From assembly GCA_017412245.1 (NCBI GenBank), contig JAFPYI010000035.1:1-64000 (forward strand): a DNA stretch of 64,000 nucleotides, written 5' to 3'. Each line of letters opens with the position of its first letter. The stretch's first letter is position 1. This DNA is from Paludibacteraceae bacterium (GTDB taxonomy: Bacteria > Bacteroidota > Bacteroidia > Bacteroidales > Paludibacteraceae). Shown here in pieces: positions 1-8,985 of this stretch. The notes beneath the pieces are model-generated. The model worked only from the letters and a program-made list of their open reading frames with translations. It was not told where the DNA came from and searched no databases. The position numbers were made by a program, and so were the translations under genes.

Positions 1-2672
1 ATCTTCCAGAGGATAGCGTACAGACCGAGCACGATAACGGTATCGTGCGCAAGAGCTGTCAGGGCGCCTACCGAGTATGCGAAGTTACGGAAGCGGAGCA
101 AGATATACAAGAAGATTACAACAAGTGCTGCGAGCACAGCCCAGATAGCACTGGTAGTAATATCATCCGCGATAGCCGGACCTACTTTCTGGCTCTGCAT
201 GATACCTACAGCCGCGTTGGACTCGGTCGAACGGAAATCATTGAAGGTGATATTCTCGCCCAAGAACGGTTTGCACCCCTCATAGAGCAGTGCCTCGATA
301 GCCTCGTCAGCCTCAGCGGTCTCCTCGTGGATACGATAGTTGGTAGAGATACGAACCTGGTTAGCGTCGTTACCGAAAGTGATGACATTCAGACCGAAGG
401 TCTCGTCCTCTTCCAGAGTAGCTTTGAAGACGTTATCCAAACTCTCACGAACCTCTTGTGTGTTGATATTATTGTCAAAACGAACTACATAGTTACGACC
501 TCCTGAGAAGTCGATACCGAGGTTCAGTTTACCGAAGATATGCGGTTCGAGACCGAGGATAGCAAAGATGACGAGCGCGCCGGAGAGGCAGTAAGCCCAT
601 TTGCGTGCATTGACGAAATCAAAGTGTACATTCTGGAGGAAGTTCTTCATCAACGCTGTGGTGAAGCTGAGTTCTTTAGCGTTGTCACGCTTAGCATAAT
701 CCTCGAGCAAGAGACGAGTGATGAACACTGCGGTCAAGAACGAAGAAACGATACCAATCATGTATGTAACGGCGAAGCCCTTGATAGGACCTGTACCGAA
801 GATAGCCAAGATGGCACCAGTCAAGAACGAAGTCACGTTCGCGTCAATAATAGCGGTGATAGCTCCTTTGAAACCGTCTTCTATAGCCTTACGCATACCC
901 TTGCCGCCGCGTAACTCTTCACGGATACGCTCGTAGATAAGCACGTTAGCATCCACAGCGGTACCCATTGTCAGGACGATACCGGCGATACCCGGAAGGG
1001 TGAGGACAGCAGAGAAGGAAGCAAGGATACCTACCAAGAGGAATACGTTGCAAACCAATGCAGCATCTGCAATCAAGCCCGGAATCCAACCATAGTAGAA
1101 GATCATGTAGAGGAGGATCAAGCAGAAGCCCAGAACGAATGACCATAAACCGGATTGAATAGCTTCACGACCGAGAGACGGACCAACCACACTCTCCTCG
1201 ATGATACGAGCAGGAGCCGGCATTTTACCGGATTTCAAAGTGTTTGCCAAGTCTTTTGCTTCTTCAACGGTGAAGTTACCAGTGATTTGGCTGTTACCAC
1301 CTGCGATTTCGTTTTGTACTGTCGGGAATGAATATACATATCCGTCAAGAACGATAGCAACTGATTTGCCAATATTATCTTTTGTCAAGCGTTGCCAAGT
1401 CTTAGCACCTTCTGCATTCATAGACATAGACACATTAGCATATGCGCTTGTCTGCGAGAAGTCAGCACGTGCATCTGTGATCACGTCTCCTTCGAGACTT
1501 GCACGACCATCACGTTGTGCTTTGAGTGCTACGAGTTGGAAATAACTTCCTGCTTCGTCAATAGCTTTTACTGTCCAGAAGAAACGTGCGTCACGCGGGA
1601 GAACAGCTTTCGCAATTTGCGAATTGAGCATTGCGTTTACTTTCGCTGTATCTACATAGTGAACGGTACCAATCACCGGTCCACGGTAAGCTTGACCAGA
1701 CTGATTTACAGACGGGTTCAGGACAGCGAACAACGGGTTATTCTTCTTATACTCAAGCAGTTGTGCTTCTTGGTCAGCCTCGAGCGCAGCGCTATCAGTA
1801 TTGAGGTTGTCCACCAATTCTGCCAAGTCATCGGTTTGTGCCGGTTTCTCTTCCTCAGCCGGTTTAGCTACTTCTTCAGCAGCCGGAGCTTCTTCTGCTT
1901 CCTCTTGCGGAGCAGCAGCAGCGAACTCGCGGTTGATTTGTGCGAGCATAGGCAGCAATTCCGAAGCCTCGTAAGTCTCCCAGAACTCAAGGTTAGCGGA
2001 ACCTTGGAGGAGTTTACGAACACGTTCCGGTTCCTTGATACCCGGCAACTCGATAAGGATACGTCCCGGTTGCGCGAGTTTTTGGATGTTCGGTTGAACA
2101 ACACCGAAACGGTCAATACGTGTACGGAGCACGTTGAAGGAGTTTTGGATAGCTCCATCTACCTCTTCACGGATAACACGTTCTACTTCTTCATTGGTAG
2201 AAGTGAGTGTGATTTTGTCTTTGAGTTCGAAAGTAGAGAAGATAGAAGCTAATTGTCCGTCGGGATCAACCTCTTTGTACGACTCGATGAAGAGTGTAAC
2301 GAAGTCAGCACCGCTGGATTTTTGTTTCTGGCGAGCGCGCGCCATAGCCTCTTTGTAGTTCGGTGTCTCGTTATGTCCGGAGAGCGCGTCGAGAATATCA
2401 GGCACGCTAACTTCCATGGTAACGTTCATACCTCCCTTGAGGTCAAGACCAAGGTTGATTTCTTTCTCACGGCATTCTTTCAATGTGTAGCCGAACCACA
2501 CTTTCTTAGCTGCAATAGAGTCCAGATACTGATACTCTTTTACATCATCACCGGCTGCATATTCTTTAGCTTTCTTGTCGTAATGGCTCGTAACGAGCGA
2601 GAACGAGAGATAGAAAGCGCACACGAGTGCAAGGCAGACAGCCAGAATTCTAACAAGTCCTTTGTTTTGCAT
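1..2672 (-). CDS. secDF: Protein translocase subunit SecDF (fused SecD-SecF), C-terminus cut by window edge
   Basis: Accessory subunit of the Sec translocon that uses the proton-motive force to pull exported proteins across the inner membrane. The start MQNKGLVRIL is followed by a first membrane segment and the SecD signature NLGLDLKGGMNVTMEV. Then come a periplasmic P1 domain, the GTAVDANVLIYERIREE motif in the SecD membrane part, and from about residue 675 the SecF half (LGIDFSGGRNYVVRF; late helix with LTALAHDTVIVLGL). The frame is open through base 1, so about 890 codons are present and only the last SecF helices are missing. P1 contains an Ala/Glu/Pro-rich insertion at about residues 247-287 (EEAEEAPAAEEVAKPAEEE), probably a flexible linker. 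Fusion of SecD and SecF is usual in Bacteroidetes. A promoter lies 100 bp upstream, so the gene is probably monocistronic at its 5' side. Confidence 0.97.
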   Translation of the reverse strand, partial: MQNKGLVRILAVCLALVCAFYLSFSLVTSHYDKKAKEYAAGDDVKEYQYLDSIAAKKVWFGYTLKECREKEINLGLDLKGGMNVTMEVSVPDILDALSGHNETPNYKEAMARARQKQKSSGADFVTLFIESYKEVDPDGQLASIFSTFELKDKITLTSTNEEVERVIREEVDGAIQNSFNVLRTRIDRFGVVQPNIQKLAQPGRILIELPGIKEPERVRKLLQGSANLEFWETYEASELLPMLAQINREFAAAAPQEEAEEAPAAEEVAKPAEEEKPAQTDDLAELVDNLNTDSAALEADQEAQLLEYKKNNPLFAVLNPSVNQSGQAYRGPVIGTVHYVDTAKVNAMLNSQIAKAVLPRDARFFWTVKAIDEAGSYFQLVALKAQRDGRASLEGDVITDARADFSQTSAYANVSMSMNAEGAKTWQRLTKDNIGKSVAIVLDGYVYSFPTVQNEIAGGNSQITGNFTVEEAKDLANTLKSGKMPAPARIIEESVVGPSLGREAIQSGLWSFVLGFCLILLYMIFYYGWIPGLIADAALVCNVFLLVGILASFSAVLTLPGIAGIVLTMGTAVDANVLIYERIREELRGGKGMRKAIEDGFKGAITAIIDANVTSFLTGAILAIFGTGPIKGFAVTYMIGIVSSFLTAVFITRLLLEDYAKRDNAKELSFTTALMKNFLQNVHFDFVNARKWAYCLSGALVIFAILGLEPHIFGKLNLGIDFSGGRNYVVRFDNNINTQEVRESLDNVFKATLEEDETFGLNVITFGNDANQVRISTNYRIHEETAEADEAIEALLYEGCKPFLGENITFNDFRSTESNAAVGIMQSQKVGPAIADDITTSAIWAVLAALVVIFLYILLRFRNFAYSVGALTALAHDTVIVLGLYAILWK

Positions 2673-2770
2673 AATAGTTTTTGTTTATTTTATAGTTTTT
2701 TTGAGTTTTCTCTTTAGCCGTTTCTTGTGCGTCGCGCGTGTATGTCCGTGCACGCTACAGAAAAAGCGTG

Positions 2771-2802
2771 CAAAGGTACTGCTTTTTTTTGAATTATGCA
2801 AA
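2771..2802 (-). promoter_or_regulatory. Bacteroidetes-type promoter of secDF
   Basis: On the minus strand TTTG (2802-2799), exactly 20 nt, then TACCTTTG (2778-2771). Transcription would begin near 2764, giving a leader of about 90 nt. The first bases of that RNA can fold: GCACGC just after the -7 box pairs with GCGTGC ten nucleotides later. No start codon occurs in the leader before the secDF ATG. Confidence 0.8.
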
Positions 2803-2845
2803 TATTTTTAGTATTTTTGGTGTTTTTCGGTTATTTTGAGAGTTT

Positions 2846-3286
2846 TCAGGATTGTTGTGCAAGAAGGTCGTAGTAGAAAACTGAGCGCACAAAACAGTTG
2901 AATGCGCCATAAATTTTGGCATTCCCGTGTGCGTCAACGGGGATAGAAGCATCCGGCTTTCCTTCTTTCTGAGCATAGAAACGTTTGACCATTTGATCGT
3001 AAATAGTCATTTGTTCCGGAGTGGCCGAACCATTTTTTGCAGCTTTGAGAAGTGCATTGGCTTGTCTGGATGCTTCGCCAAAGGCGGTTTGGTGTTTAAG
3101 TTCTGCTCCAGAAGCGGGTTTGCGTTTGAAATCTCGCGGATTTTGAATGATATACGCTTCGACTCTGGCGGTTTTTGTTACCTCTCCTTTTGGTCCGTGA
3201 AAATGTTTTTGCCGCTGCACAATGCCTTGTTTACTAAAGGCTCCTGTGACATATTCGATGCCCGGAGAATACTTAATTTTTGCCAT
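2846..3286 (-). CDS. Hypothetical protein, 146 aa, basic, no signal peptide
   Basis: Not recognised. The protein begins MAKIKYSPGIEYVTGAFSKQ and is rich in Lys, Arg, Gln and Ala, without signal peptide or membrane helix, so it should be cytoplasmic. The N-terminal layout (short MAKIKY start, then a segment ending FKRKPASGAE) loosely resembles small Bacteroidetes phage or plasmid proteins that start MAKVKF; this is an impression only. A helical middle (ELKHQTAFGEASRQANALLKAAKNG) precedes a C-terminus ending YYDLLAQQS. It lies 34 bp downstream of another unknown gene on the same strand and probably shares its transcript. No promoter box is visible in the 34-bp gap. Confidence 0.7.
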   Translation of the reverse strand: MAKIKYSPGIEYVTGAFSKQGIVQRQKHFHGPKGEVTKTARVEAYIIQNPRDFKRKPASGAELKHQTAFGEASRQANALLKAAKNGSATPEQMTIYDQMVKRFYAQKEGKPDASIPVDAHGNAKIYGAFNCFVRSVFYYDLLAQQS

Positions 3287-3320
3287 AAGATGAATGTGAA
3301 TTTATAATTTATTATTGAAT

Positions 3321-3623
3321 TTATTTATCATTTGTTTGTTCTTTATGAAATGTCATATCTAATACTATATATGCAATTATTTGCTCTTCGCCTTCATAAT
3401 AATCTGCCGTTCTAAAATAAACTTCAATAGTATCACATATCTGCCTATCAAACCAATTATTCTTTAGATATATTGTTTTGTCCGTGCATTTTGATAAATC
3501 AAAATTATCTGCAATAAACTCTTCAAACTTACTGACTTGTTCGTCCTCTATGTACGTATCCGGAACTTCAGTAAAACATACATCTACTAATTGATAAACT
3601 AAATTCTTTTCTTTCGTTCCCAT
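3321..3623 (-). CDS. Hypothetical protein, 100 aa, acidic, low-GC
   Basis: Not recognised. An acidic cytoplasmic protein (MGTKEKNLVYQLVDVCFTEV...) with no signal peptide or membrane segment. Its predicted beta-rich C-terminal half (TIEVYFRTADYYEGEEQIIAYIVLDMTF) might be a small alpha/beta fold. Its DNA is clearly more AT-rich than neighbouring housekeeping genes, which suggests recent acquisition or weak selection. A good promoter lies at 3720-3750, and the leader between promoter and start carries five 11-bp tandem repeats. It is probably co-transcribed with the 146-aa gene downstream. Confidence 0.65.
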   Translation of the reverse strand: MGTKEKNLVYQLVDVCFTEVPDTYIEDEQVSKFEEFIADNFDLSKCTDKTIYLKNNWFDRQICDTIEVYFRTADYYEGEEQIIAYIVLDMTFHKEQTNDK

Positions 3624-3652
3624 AATCCTAAAATTTTAATATTGAATTGAAT

Positions 3653-3707
3653 TATCTCCTACTTATCACATACTAATCACCTACTTATAACCTACTAATC
3701 ACCTACT
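3653..3707. repeat. 11-bp tandem repeat array, five units, in the leader of the 100-aa gene
   Basis: On the minus strand the units are AGTAGGTGATT (3707-3697), AGTAGGTTATA, AGTAGGTGATT, AGTATGTGATA and AGTAGGAGATA (ending 3653); consensus AGTAGGTGATW. There are no gaps: 55 bp is exactly five periods. The array is downstream of the -7 box at 3720, so it would be transcribed as part of the 5' leader. Confidence 0.9.
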
Positions 3708-3719
3708 CAAAATACGATG

Positions 3720-3750
3720 CAAAGGTAGTGAAAAATTTTGATATATGCAA
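3720..3750 (-). promoter_or_regulatory. Bacteroidetes-type promoter for the two unknown small genes
   Basis: Minus strand TTG (3750-3748), 20 nt, TACCTTTG (3727-3720). Predicted transcription start near 3713, immediately before the 11-bp array. The -33 element is only about 10 bp from the terminator hairpin of the next gene upstream. Confidence 0.75.
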
Positions 3751-3760
3751 GAAAAAGAAG

Positions 3761-3787
3761 AAAAAGCGCACCTAAAATGCGCTTTTT
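3761..3787 (-). terminator. Rho-independent terminator of the BspA-like gene
   Basis: Perfect 10-bp stem AAAAAGCGCA / TGCGCTTTTT with loop CCTAAAA, 38 bp downstream of the stop of the leucine-rich repeat gene. The A and T ends make it usable in both directions. Confidence 0.85.
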
Positions 3788-3824
3788 CGGTTTTGACATT
3801 GGAGTTGAGGATATTCGGTAAAGA

Positions 3825-6800
3825 CTACTTCACCTCTTGTCCTTGCATAGTATATATCTTCTCCCCGCGGAGGATGTATAATTGGCCGTCAATGAGCACT
3901 TTCTGTTTGTCAGCCAATTTGCCATTAGCTATCACTTCTTCAATACCTTGATCTTCGTCCGGAATAGTTACGTAATTGTAAAAATTTTTCCAACCAATCG
4001 CACTCTTGTATTTGTCCAAAGACGATTGCTGAACAAACACTTTGCAATTGTGGGTACAGGAACTATTGAACGTATATTCATCAATAGTCGGAGGTGTTTG
4101 GGCGTGACAATACAAGGTGTCCAACAGGCCGCAAGATTCAAATGCACCAGCTCCAATAGATGTTAGAGTTGATGGCAAATCTACGAATGTAACATTATAA
4201 CAACCATAAAAGACGTGATCTCCAATGCTTGTTACACCTTTAGGGAATATGAGGGAAGTTAATTGATACATATTTTGACATAAGTATGCCGGAACATATT
4301 CCACCTTATCCCCAAATATGAATGAGGTTATACCGCCTGTGATATCCCACTTAATCGGACCAGTTACAGGGCGCATCACATTTTGCTTGAATGGCGTGTC
4401 GTCCTTTACACAATCATGGTAGTTTTTTACGTTCCAGACTACTGTGTCGATACCACAATACATGAAAGCACCATCAGCGATGCTATCAATACTTTCTCCC
4501 AAGGTAATTTTGTTCAAATGGCAATTGCTAAAAGCGCCAGAGCCAATTGAGGTTACTCTGTCAGGAACGACTATTTCTTTCAATCCCGTACATCCACTAA
4601 AGGCACTTGTCTCTATTGCGGTTACATTCTCCGGAATAGTAATGGCGCGCATATTGGTACAGTCCCTGAACCATCCCGCTCCTATGACAGTAATATTTTC
4701 GCTCAAAATATAATCGGTCACTTGCGGTCCGAAGGCGTAGCTGCACGAGGTTTTAAACGATGGTGCATTCAGATAAACGGTGGTTAGGGAATCGCATTGA
4801 TAACATGCAGAATTCATATCGACCACTCCACTTCCAACGGTTACAGTGCGAAGCGGTGTTCCGCGGAAGGCGTAGTAATTGATAGTCGTAATATTATCCG
4901 GAATAATGAGCGATGTTATATGCTGATAACCATCAAAGACACGCAAAGCCACCGTGGTAATATTGCTCGGAAGGGTTAATTCTCCTTCCACCAGCTGGCC
5001 ATTCAGATATAATTCATTCGCTATATCTAATGGGTTGTGTCCCAATTCCAATTGGCACCATGCGGACAAATCAGAAATATATACTTTCGTAAAAGTACAA
5101 TCCTTGAATGCATTATCCCGGATACCTTTGATATGTGCAGGCAGGGTAAATGAGGTCAATTGGGTCATACCTGCAAATAGGGTTTCAGTAATATATTCTA
5201 CATTTTCACCCAAATAAATAGTGTCTATTTGTGTAGCAATGCCCTGAAACATGTAATCTGATGTATATTGTTCGCGGCAGTTGATAGCATTCCAATATAC
5301 TGTTCTGAGATTCGTGCAACCATAAAATACGTAACCGCCAATTTTCTCAATTTGCTCAGGAATAGTGATAGACGTACAGCCTGTCCAATTACGGAAGGCA
5401 TAGTTCTGAATGGTCTTGACGTTTTTGCCAATAATAACATTAGTCAAATTTGCGCAACCGGCAAAGGTATAACCGCCAATTGTTGTGATGGAATCACCGA
5501 GCACATAGGTTGTCACTTGCTCACCGAAGATGTCTTTGAGTGAACGACTTTCCGTAAACGTCTGGTTGAAGATGGCTGTAGAGTTAATGATAACGGTTTT
5601 CAAGTTCGTACAACCGGAAAAAGCATCCGCAGCAATGCTGGTTATATTCGGACCGATGGTAATACTCTCCAAGTTCGAATTAGCGAATGTACCTTCATCT
5701 ATTGTTGTTATAGCATCAGGAAGGATGATTGTTCGCAAATTGGGCAGATTAGCAAAAGCACGTTTCCCTATAGTCGTTACATTCGGCCCGAATTCCACTT
5801 CCTGCAGGCTATCACAGCCGGCAAAAGCATCATCGTTGATAGTTGTGAAGGCATCTCCAAGCACATAACGTTTTACCTGCTTGCCGAAACTGGAAGACAG
5901 ACCGCCTTCTACATTAAACAGCTGCGGCGCATTAAGAAGCACGTTATACAAGGATTTAGAACCCTTGAATGCCTCGGAATTAATAGATGTCATGGATTGC
6001 GGAATACTGATCACATGCAATGAATCACAATACGCAAAAGCCCATTTGCCGATGGAGGTTACGCCCGAAGGAAGATACACAGAATCCAAAGACCGGCAGT
6101 AATAGAAGGCATTCTCGGGAATTTCCGTGAGCGCTGAACTGAAGCGCACGCTGCGCAGCTTTCCATTGTTTTCAAATACGCCTTCGCCAAGACTTGTGAT
6201 ATTATCCGGAATGTTAATGGCTCTTAAATCACACTGTGCAAAAGAACTCGTTGGCAGCGCCTTTAGTTTCTGACCAAAAGTGACTGATTTTAAATTGCCG
6301 CATTGATAAAAAGCATATTCGCCTATTGCTAATGTTTTATCCGGAATAACGATGTACGAAAGGCTGTCGCACAGGTAAAATGCCCAACTGCCGATGTATA
6401 AAAGAGAGGCAGGAAGGGTTATGGAGTCCAACACCGTACATCGCATAAACGCGCCTTCTCCAATCGTATTCAAGTTTTGCGGCAATGTGACGGATTTGAG
6501 CGAGGAGCAAAAATTGAATGTATGTGTACTCAGCACCGTTAGGCCGCTGGGAAGGGTTATTGAAGGCAGCGCACTTGCATTTTCGAATGCCCGTTCTCCG
6601 ATTTGCGTGACGGTCTCCGGAATGGACACATATTTCAAATTTTCGCTGTTTCGGAAGGCATCAGCCAAGATACGTTCTACTACGTTGGCGCTTTCACCGT
6701 ATATTACTGCTTCCGGAATGATGATAGTATCCTCGGTATAACTGGCTCCATAATTGAAGTTGTTTTTCCAAGTCACATAAGCATGAGCCGGGTATTCTAA

Positions 6801-6896
6801 CTCATATTCAATACCATCAATCAAATACCTGTCGGCGGCTGAAGAAATGTTAGCCACGCTCGCCAATGCGAGTAAAAAAGTACATAACCGTTTCAT
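3825..6896 (-). CDS. BspA-like leucine-rich repeat (LRR_5) surface protein with short C-terminal secretion tail
   Basis: A 1023-residue secreted protein. The chosen start gives the signal peptide MKRLCTFLLALASVANISSA; an upstream in-frame ATG at 6977 would add 27 residues before it and lies in the structured leader. Almost the whole protein is BspA-type repeats of about 23 residues, of the form ITIPENVTAIETSAFSGCTGLKE and SVTLPQNLNTIGEGAFMRCT. Blocks that end ...VTTYVLGDSITTI recur, suggesting a larger internal unit. The C-terminus, GIEEVIANGK followed by KVLIDGQLYILRGEKIYTMQGQEVK read as separate strands, resembles truncated type IX secretion sorting tails in Bacteroidales and matches the tail of the giant protein ending at 36356. 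In this family such proteins mediate adhesion to host proteins or other cells; that role is inferred. It stands alone between terminators. Confidence 0.9.
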   Translation of the reverse strand: MKRLCTFLLALASVANISSAADRYLIDGIEYELEYPAHAYVTWKNNFNYGASYTEDTIIIPEAVIYGESANVVERILADAFRNSENLKYVSIPETVTQIGERAFENASALPSITLPSGLTVLSTHTFNFCSSLKSVTLPQNLNTIGEGAFMRCTVLDSITLPASLLYIGSWAFYLCDSLSYIVIPDKTLAIGEYAFYQCGNLKSVTFGQKLKALPTSSFAQCDLRAINIPDNITSLGEGVFENNGKLRSVRFSSALTEIPENAFYYCRSLDSVYLPSGVTSIGKWAFAYCDSLHVISIPQSMTSINSEAFKGSKSLYNVLLNAPQLFNVEGGLSSSFGKQVKRYVLGDAFTTINDDAFAGCDSLQEVEFGPNVTTIGKRAFANLPNLRTIILPDAITTIDEGTFANSNLESITIGPNITSIAADAFSGCTNLKTVIINSTAIFNQTFTESRSLKDIFGEQVTTYVLGDSITTIGGYTFAGCANLTNVIIGKNVKTIQNYAFRNWTGCTSITIPEQIEKIGGYVFYGCTNLRTVYWNAINCREQYTSDYMFQGIATQIDTIYLGENVEYITETLFAGMTQLTSFTLPAHIKGIRDNAFKDCTFTKVYISDLSAWCQLELGHNPLDIANELYLNGQLVEGELTLPSNITTVALRVFDGYQHITSLIIPDNITTINYYAFRGTPLRTVTVGSGVVDMNSACYQCDSLTTVYLNAPSFKTSCSYAFGPQVTDYILSENITVIGAGWFRDCTNMRAITIPENVTAIETSAFSGCTGLKEIVVPDRVTSIGSGAFSNCHLNKITLGESIDSIADGAFMYCGIDTVVWNVKNYHDCVKDDTPFKQNVMRPVTGPIKWDITGGITSFIFGDKVEYVPAYLCQNMYQLTSLIFPKGVTSIGDHVFYGCYNVTFVDLPSTLTSIGAGAFESCGLLDTLYCHAQTPPTIDEYTFNSSCTHNCKVFVQQSSLDKYKSAIGWKNFYNYVTIPDEDQGIEEVIANGKLADKQKVLIDGQLYILRGEKIYTMQGQEVK

Positions 6897-7083
6897 ATTA
6901 GTATATATTTTATTGTTCAAAGATATAATAGTGTGTAATAATACAACAATAAACGGCACTTGACATGCGTCAAGCACCGCTATTGGTCGGTTTTATTTGC
7001 GAATATGATTTACGCCCGTAGGGGGGGGTAATTCGCAATATATGGTTGTCGCACAGCCACATAGTAACCTTACTTTTTCAAAT
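6897..7083 (-). promoter_or_regulatory. Long structured 5' leader of the BspA-like gene
   Basis: About 187 nt lie between the predicted start site (near 7083) and the ATG. Within it, reading on the minus strand, TTGCGAAT (7038-7031) can pair with ATTCGCAA (7004-6997) around a run of eight C residues and the small hairpin TACG-CC-CGTA; the eight-base run is at 7021-7028. A second hairpin at 6979-6954 has an 11-bp stem with two G-U pairs and loop GCAT. A weaker internal -7 box (TATCTTTG at 6925-6918) could start a shorter RNA lacking both structures. I do not recognise a known riboswitch class. Confidence 0.55.
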
Positions 7084-7089
7084 CTGCGG

Positions 7090-7120
7090 CAAAGGTACAA
7101 AAAATAAATGACATGTGCAA
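7090..7120 (-). promoter_or_regulatory. Bacteroidetes-type promoter of the BspA-like gene
   Basis: Minus strand TTG (7120-7118), 20 nt, TACCTTTG (7097-7090). This is the better of two candidate promoters for the gene and defines the long leader. Confidence 0.75.
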
Positions 7121-7170
7121 GGTTTATACAAAAAAAATTGCATATATGCACAATTTGCAGGCGAAATAAC

Positions 7171-7196
7171 AAAAAACAAGCACCTGAGAGTGCTTG
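7171..7196 (-). terminator. Rho-independent terminator of pckA
   Basis: Stem CAAGCAC / GTGCTTG with six-base loop, followed on the minus strand by TTTTTT (7176-7171). It lies 58 bp beyond the pckA stop codon. The bases between it and the pckA stop contain nothing else recognisable. Confidence 0.9.
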
Positions 7197-7254
7197 TTCT
7201 TGCTATTTGCTCTTAGCTGCAGACTATTAGGGTTCTTAGCCCTAAAGGGCATGA

Positions 7255-8859
7255 TTATAACTGCGGGCCGGCAGCAACCAATGCTTTACCTGCATCGTTC
7301 GATGTGTATTTATCGAAGTTCTTGATGAAGCGAGCAGCAAGGTCTTTTGCTTTTGCATCCCATTCAGCAGCGTCTTTGTATGTGTCACGCGGATCAAGGA
7401 TAGCAGGATCTACACCCGGAAGAGCTGTCGGTACTTCGAAGTTGAAGAACGGAATCTTCTTCGTCGGAGCAGTAAGTATATCTCCACCGAGAATAGCGTC
7501 GATAATACCACGTGTGTCACGAATAGAGATACGTTTGCCAGTTCCGTTCCAACCCGTGTTTACGAGATAAGCCTTAGCGCCGGATTTCTCCATTTTCTTA
7601 ACGAGTTCCTCTGCATATTTCGTAGGATGGAGCTCCAAGAATGCTTGTCCGAAGCAAGCGGAGAAAGTAGGAGTCGGCTCTGTGATACCACGCTCTGTAC
7701 CTGCCAGTTTAGCTGTGAAACCAGAGAGGAAGTAGTACTTCGTTTGCTCCGGAGTAAGGATAGAAACAGGAGGCAGAACACCGAAAGCATCTGCAGAAAG
7801 GAAGATAACATTCTTAGCTGCAGGACCTGCAGAGACAGGACGAACAATCTTCTCAATATGGTTGATAGGATATGAAACACGTGTGTTCTCTGTGACAGAC
7901 TTGTCAGCGAAATCAATCTTTCCGTTGGCGTCAACAGTTACGTTCTCGAGGAGTGCGTTGCGGCGGATAGCGTTGTAGATGTCCGGCTCAGACTCTTTGT
8001 CAAGATTGATAACTTTTGCGTAACAACCACCTTCGAAATTGAAGACACCTTGGTCATCCCATCCGTGCTCATCATCACCGATAAGCAGACGTTTCGGGTC
8101 GGTAGAAAGAGTGGTTTTACCTGTGCCGGAGAGACCAAAGAAGATAGCTGTATTTTTGCCCTCCATATCGGTGTTAGCCGAGCAGTGCATAGAAGCGATA
8201 CCTTTCAAAGGCAAGTAGTAGTTCATCATAGAGAACATACCTTTTTTCATCTCGCCACCGTACCAAGTGTTGAGGATAACCTGCTCACGGCTGGTAGTGT
8301 TGAATGCGACACAAGTCTCGCTATTGAGACCAAGTTCTTTGTAGTTCTCCACCTTAGCAAGCGAAGCATTGTAGATAACGAAATCCGGCTCGAAGTTAGC
8401 CAATTCTTCGTCTGTCGGTTGGATGAACATGTTCTTAACGAAGTGTGCCTGCCAAGCGACCTCAACGATGAAACGAACAGCCATGCGTGTGTCTTTGTTT
8501 GCGCCACAGAAAGCATCTACTACGTAGAGGTCTTTGTTGCAGAGCTCTTTGATAGCCAATGCTTTTACCTTTGCCCAAACTTCTTCACTCATCGGATGGT
8601 TATCGTTTTTGTAACCTTCGGAAGTCCACCAAACAGTGTCTTTCGAGTTTTTGTCCATCACGATGTATTTGTCCTTAGGCGAACGTCCGGTATAAATACC
8701 GGTCATGACATTAACAGCATTGAGTTCTGTGTTCTGACCTTTGGCATAACCTGTTAATTCCGGTTTTGTCTCCTCAGCGAACAGATACTCGTAGGAAGGG
8801 TTGTGAGCGATTACGGTTGCGCCCGTAATGCCGTACTTAGTAAGATCTAAATTTTTCAT
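7255..8859 (-). CDS. pckA: Phosphoenolpyruvate carboxykinase (ATP)
   Basis: Converts oxaloacetate and ATP to phosphoenolpyruvate, ADP and CO2 in the cytosol; in gut Bacteroidales it commonly runs in the CO2-fixing direction toward succinate. The 534-residue length is normal for the ATP-dependent family. Signature motifs are present in order: [12 protein letters not shown] near the N-terminus, the kinase-1a loop [11 protein letters not shown] near residue 244, the metal-binding GDDEHGWDD just after it, and [10 protein letters not shown] in the C-terminal half. It has its own divergent promoter and a terminator, so it is monocistronic. Confidence 0.98.
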   Translation of the reverse strand: MKNLDLTKYGITGATVIAHNPSYEYLFAEETKPELTGYAKGQNTELNAVNVMTGIYTGRSPKDKYIVMDKNSKDTVWWTSEGYKNDNHPMSEEVWAKVKALAIKELCNKDLYVVDAFCGANKDTRMAVRFIVEVAWQAHFVKNMFIQPTDEELANFEPDFVIYNASLAKVENYKELGLNSETCVAFNTTSREQVILNTWYGGEMKKGMFSMMNYYLPLKGIASMHCSANTDMEGKNTAIFFGLSGTGKTTLSTDPKRLLIGDDEHGWDDQGVFNFEGGCYAKVINLDKESEPDIYNAIRRNALLENVTVDANGKIDFADKSVTENTRVSYPINHIEKIVRPVSAGPAAKNVIFLSADAFGVLPPVSILTPEQTKYYFLSGFTAKLAGTERGITEPTPTFSACFGQAFLELHPTKYAEELVKKMEKSGAKAYLVNTGWNGTGKRISIRDTRGIIDAILGGDILTAPTKKIPFFNFEVPTALPGVDPAILDPRDTYKDAAEWDAKAKDLAARFIKNFDKYTSNDAGKALVAAGPQL

Positions 8860-8907
8860 TGTATAGTTATTTTATTTGAAATTATTAATTGCATACTGAA
8901 TCGGGTA

Positions 8908-8939
8908 CAAAATTACAACAAAATTTGCAATTATGCAAA
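8908..8939 (-). promoter_or_regulatory. Bacteroidetes-type promoter of pckA
   Basis: Minus strand TTTG (8939-8936), 20 nt, TAATTTTG (8915-8908), followed by TACCCGATTC, which matches the CCGATTT element seen after several other -7 boxes in this window. Leader about 40 nt. Confidence 0.8.
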
Positions 8940-8985
8940 TTGCGCGCGTGTTTTTCTGTAAAAAACTTAAAAATTGTGCAATCGA

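Noticed and set aside
1392..2252. Long plus-strand open frame (286 codons) opposite secDF
   Set aside because: It is antisense to a strongly conserved secDF frame; its translation is Cys/Phe/Arg-rich without domain or start context. The same applies to the 235-codon frame opposite pckA at 8050-8757.
3653..3707. Tandem repeats as a CRISPR array
   Set aside because: Units are 11 bp and directly adjacent with no spacers, and no cas gene is in the window.
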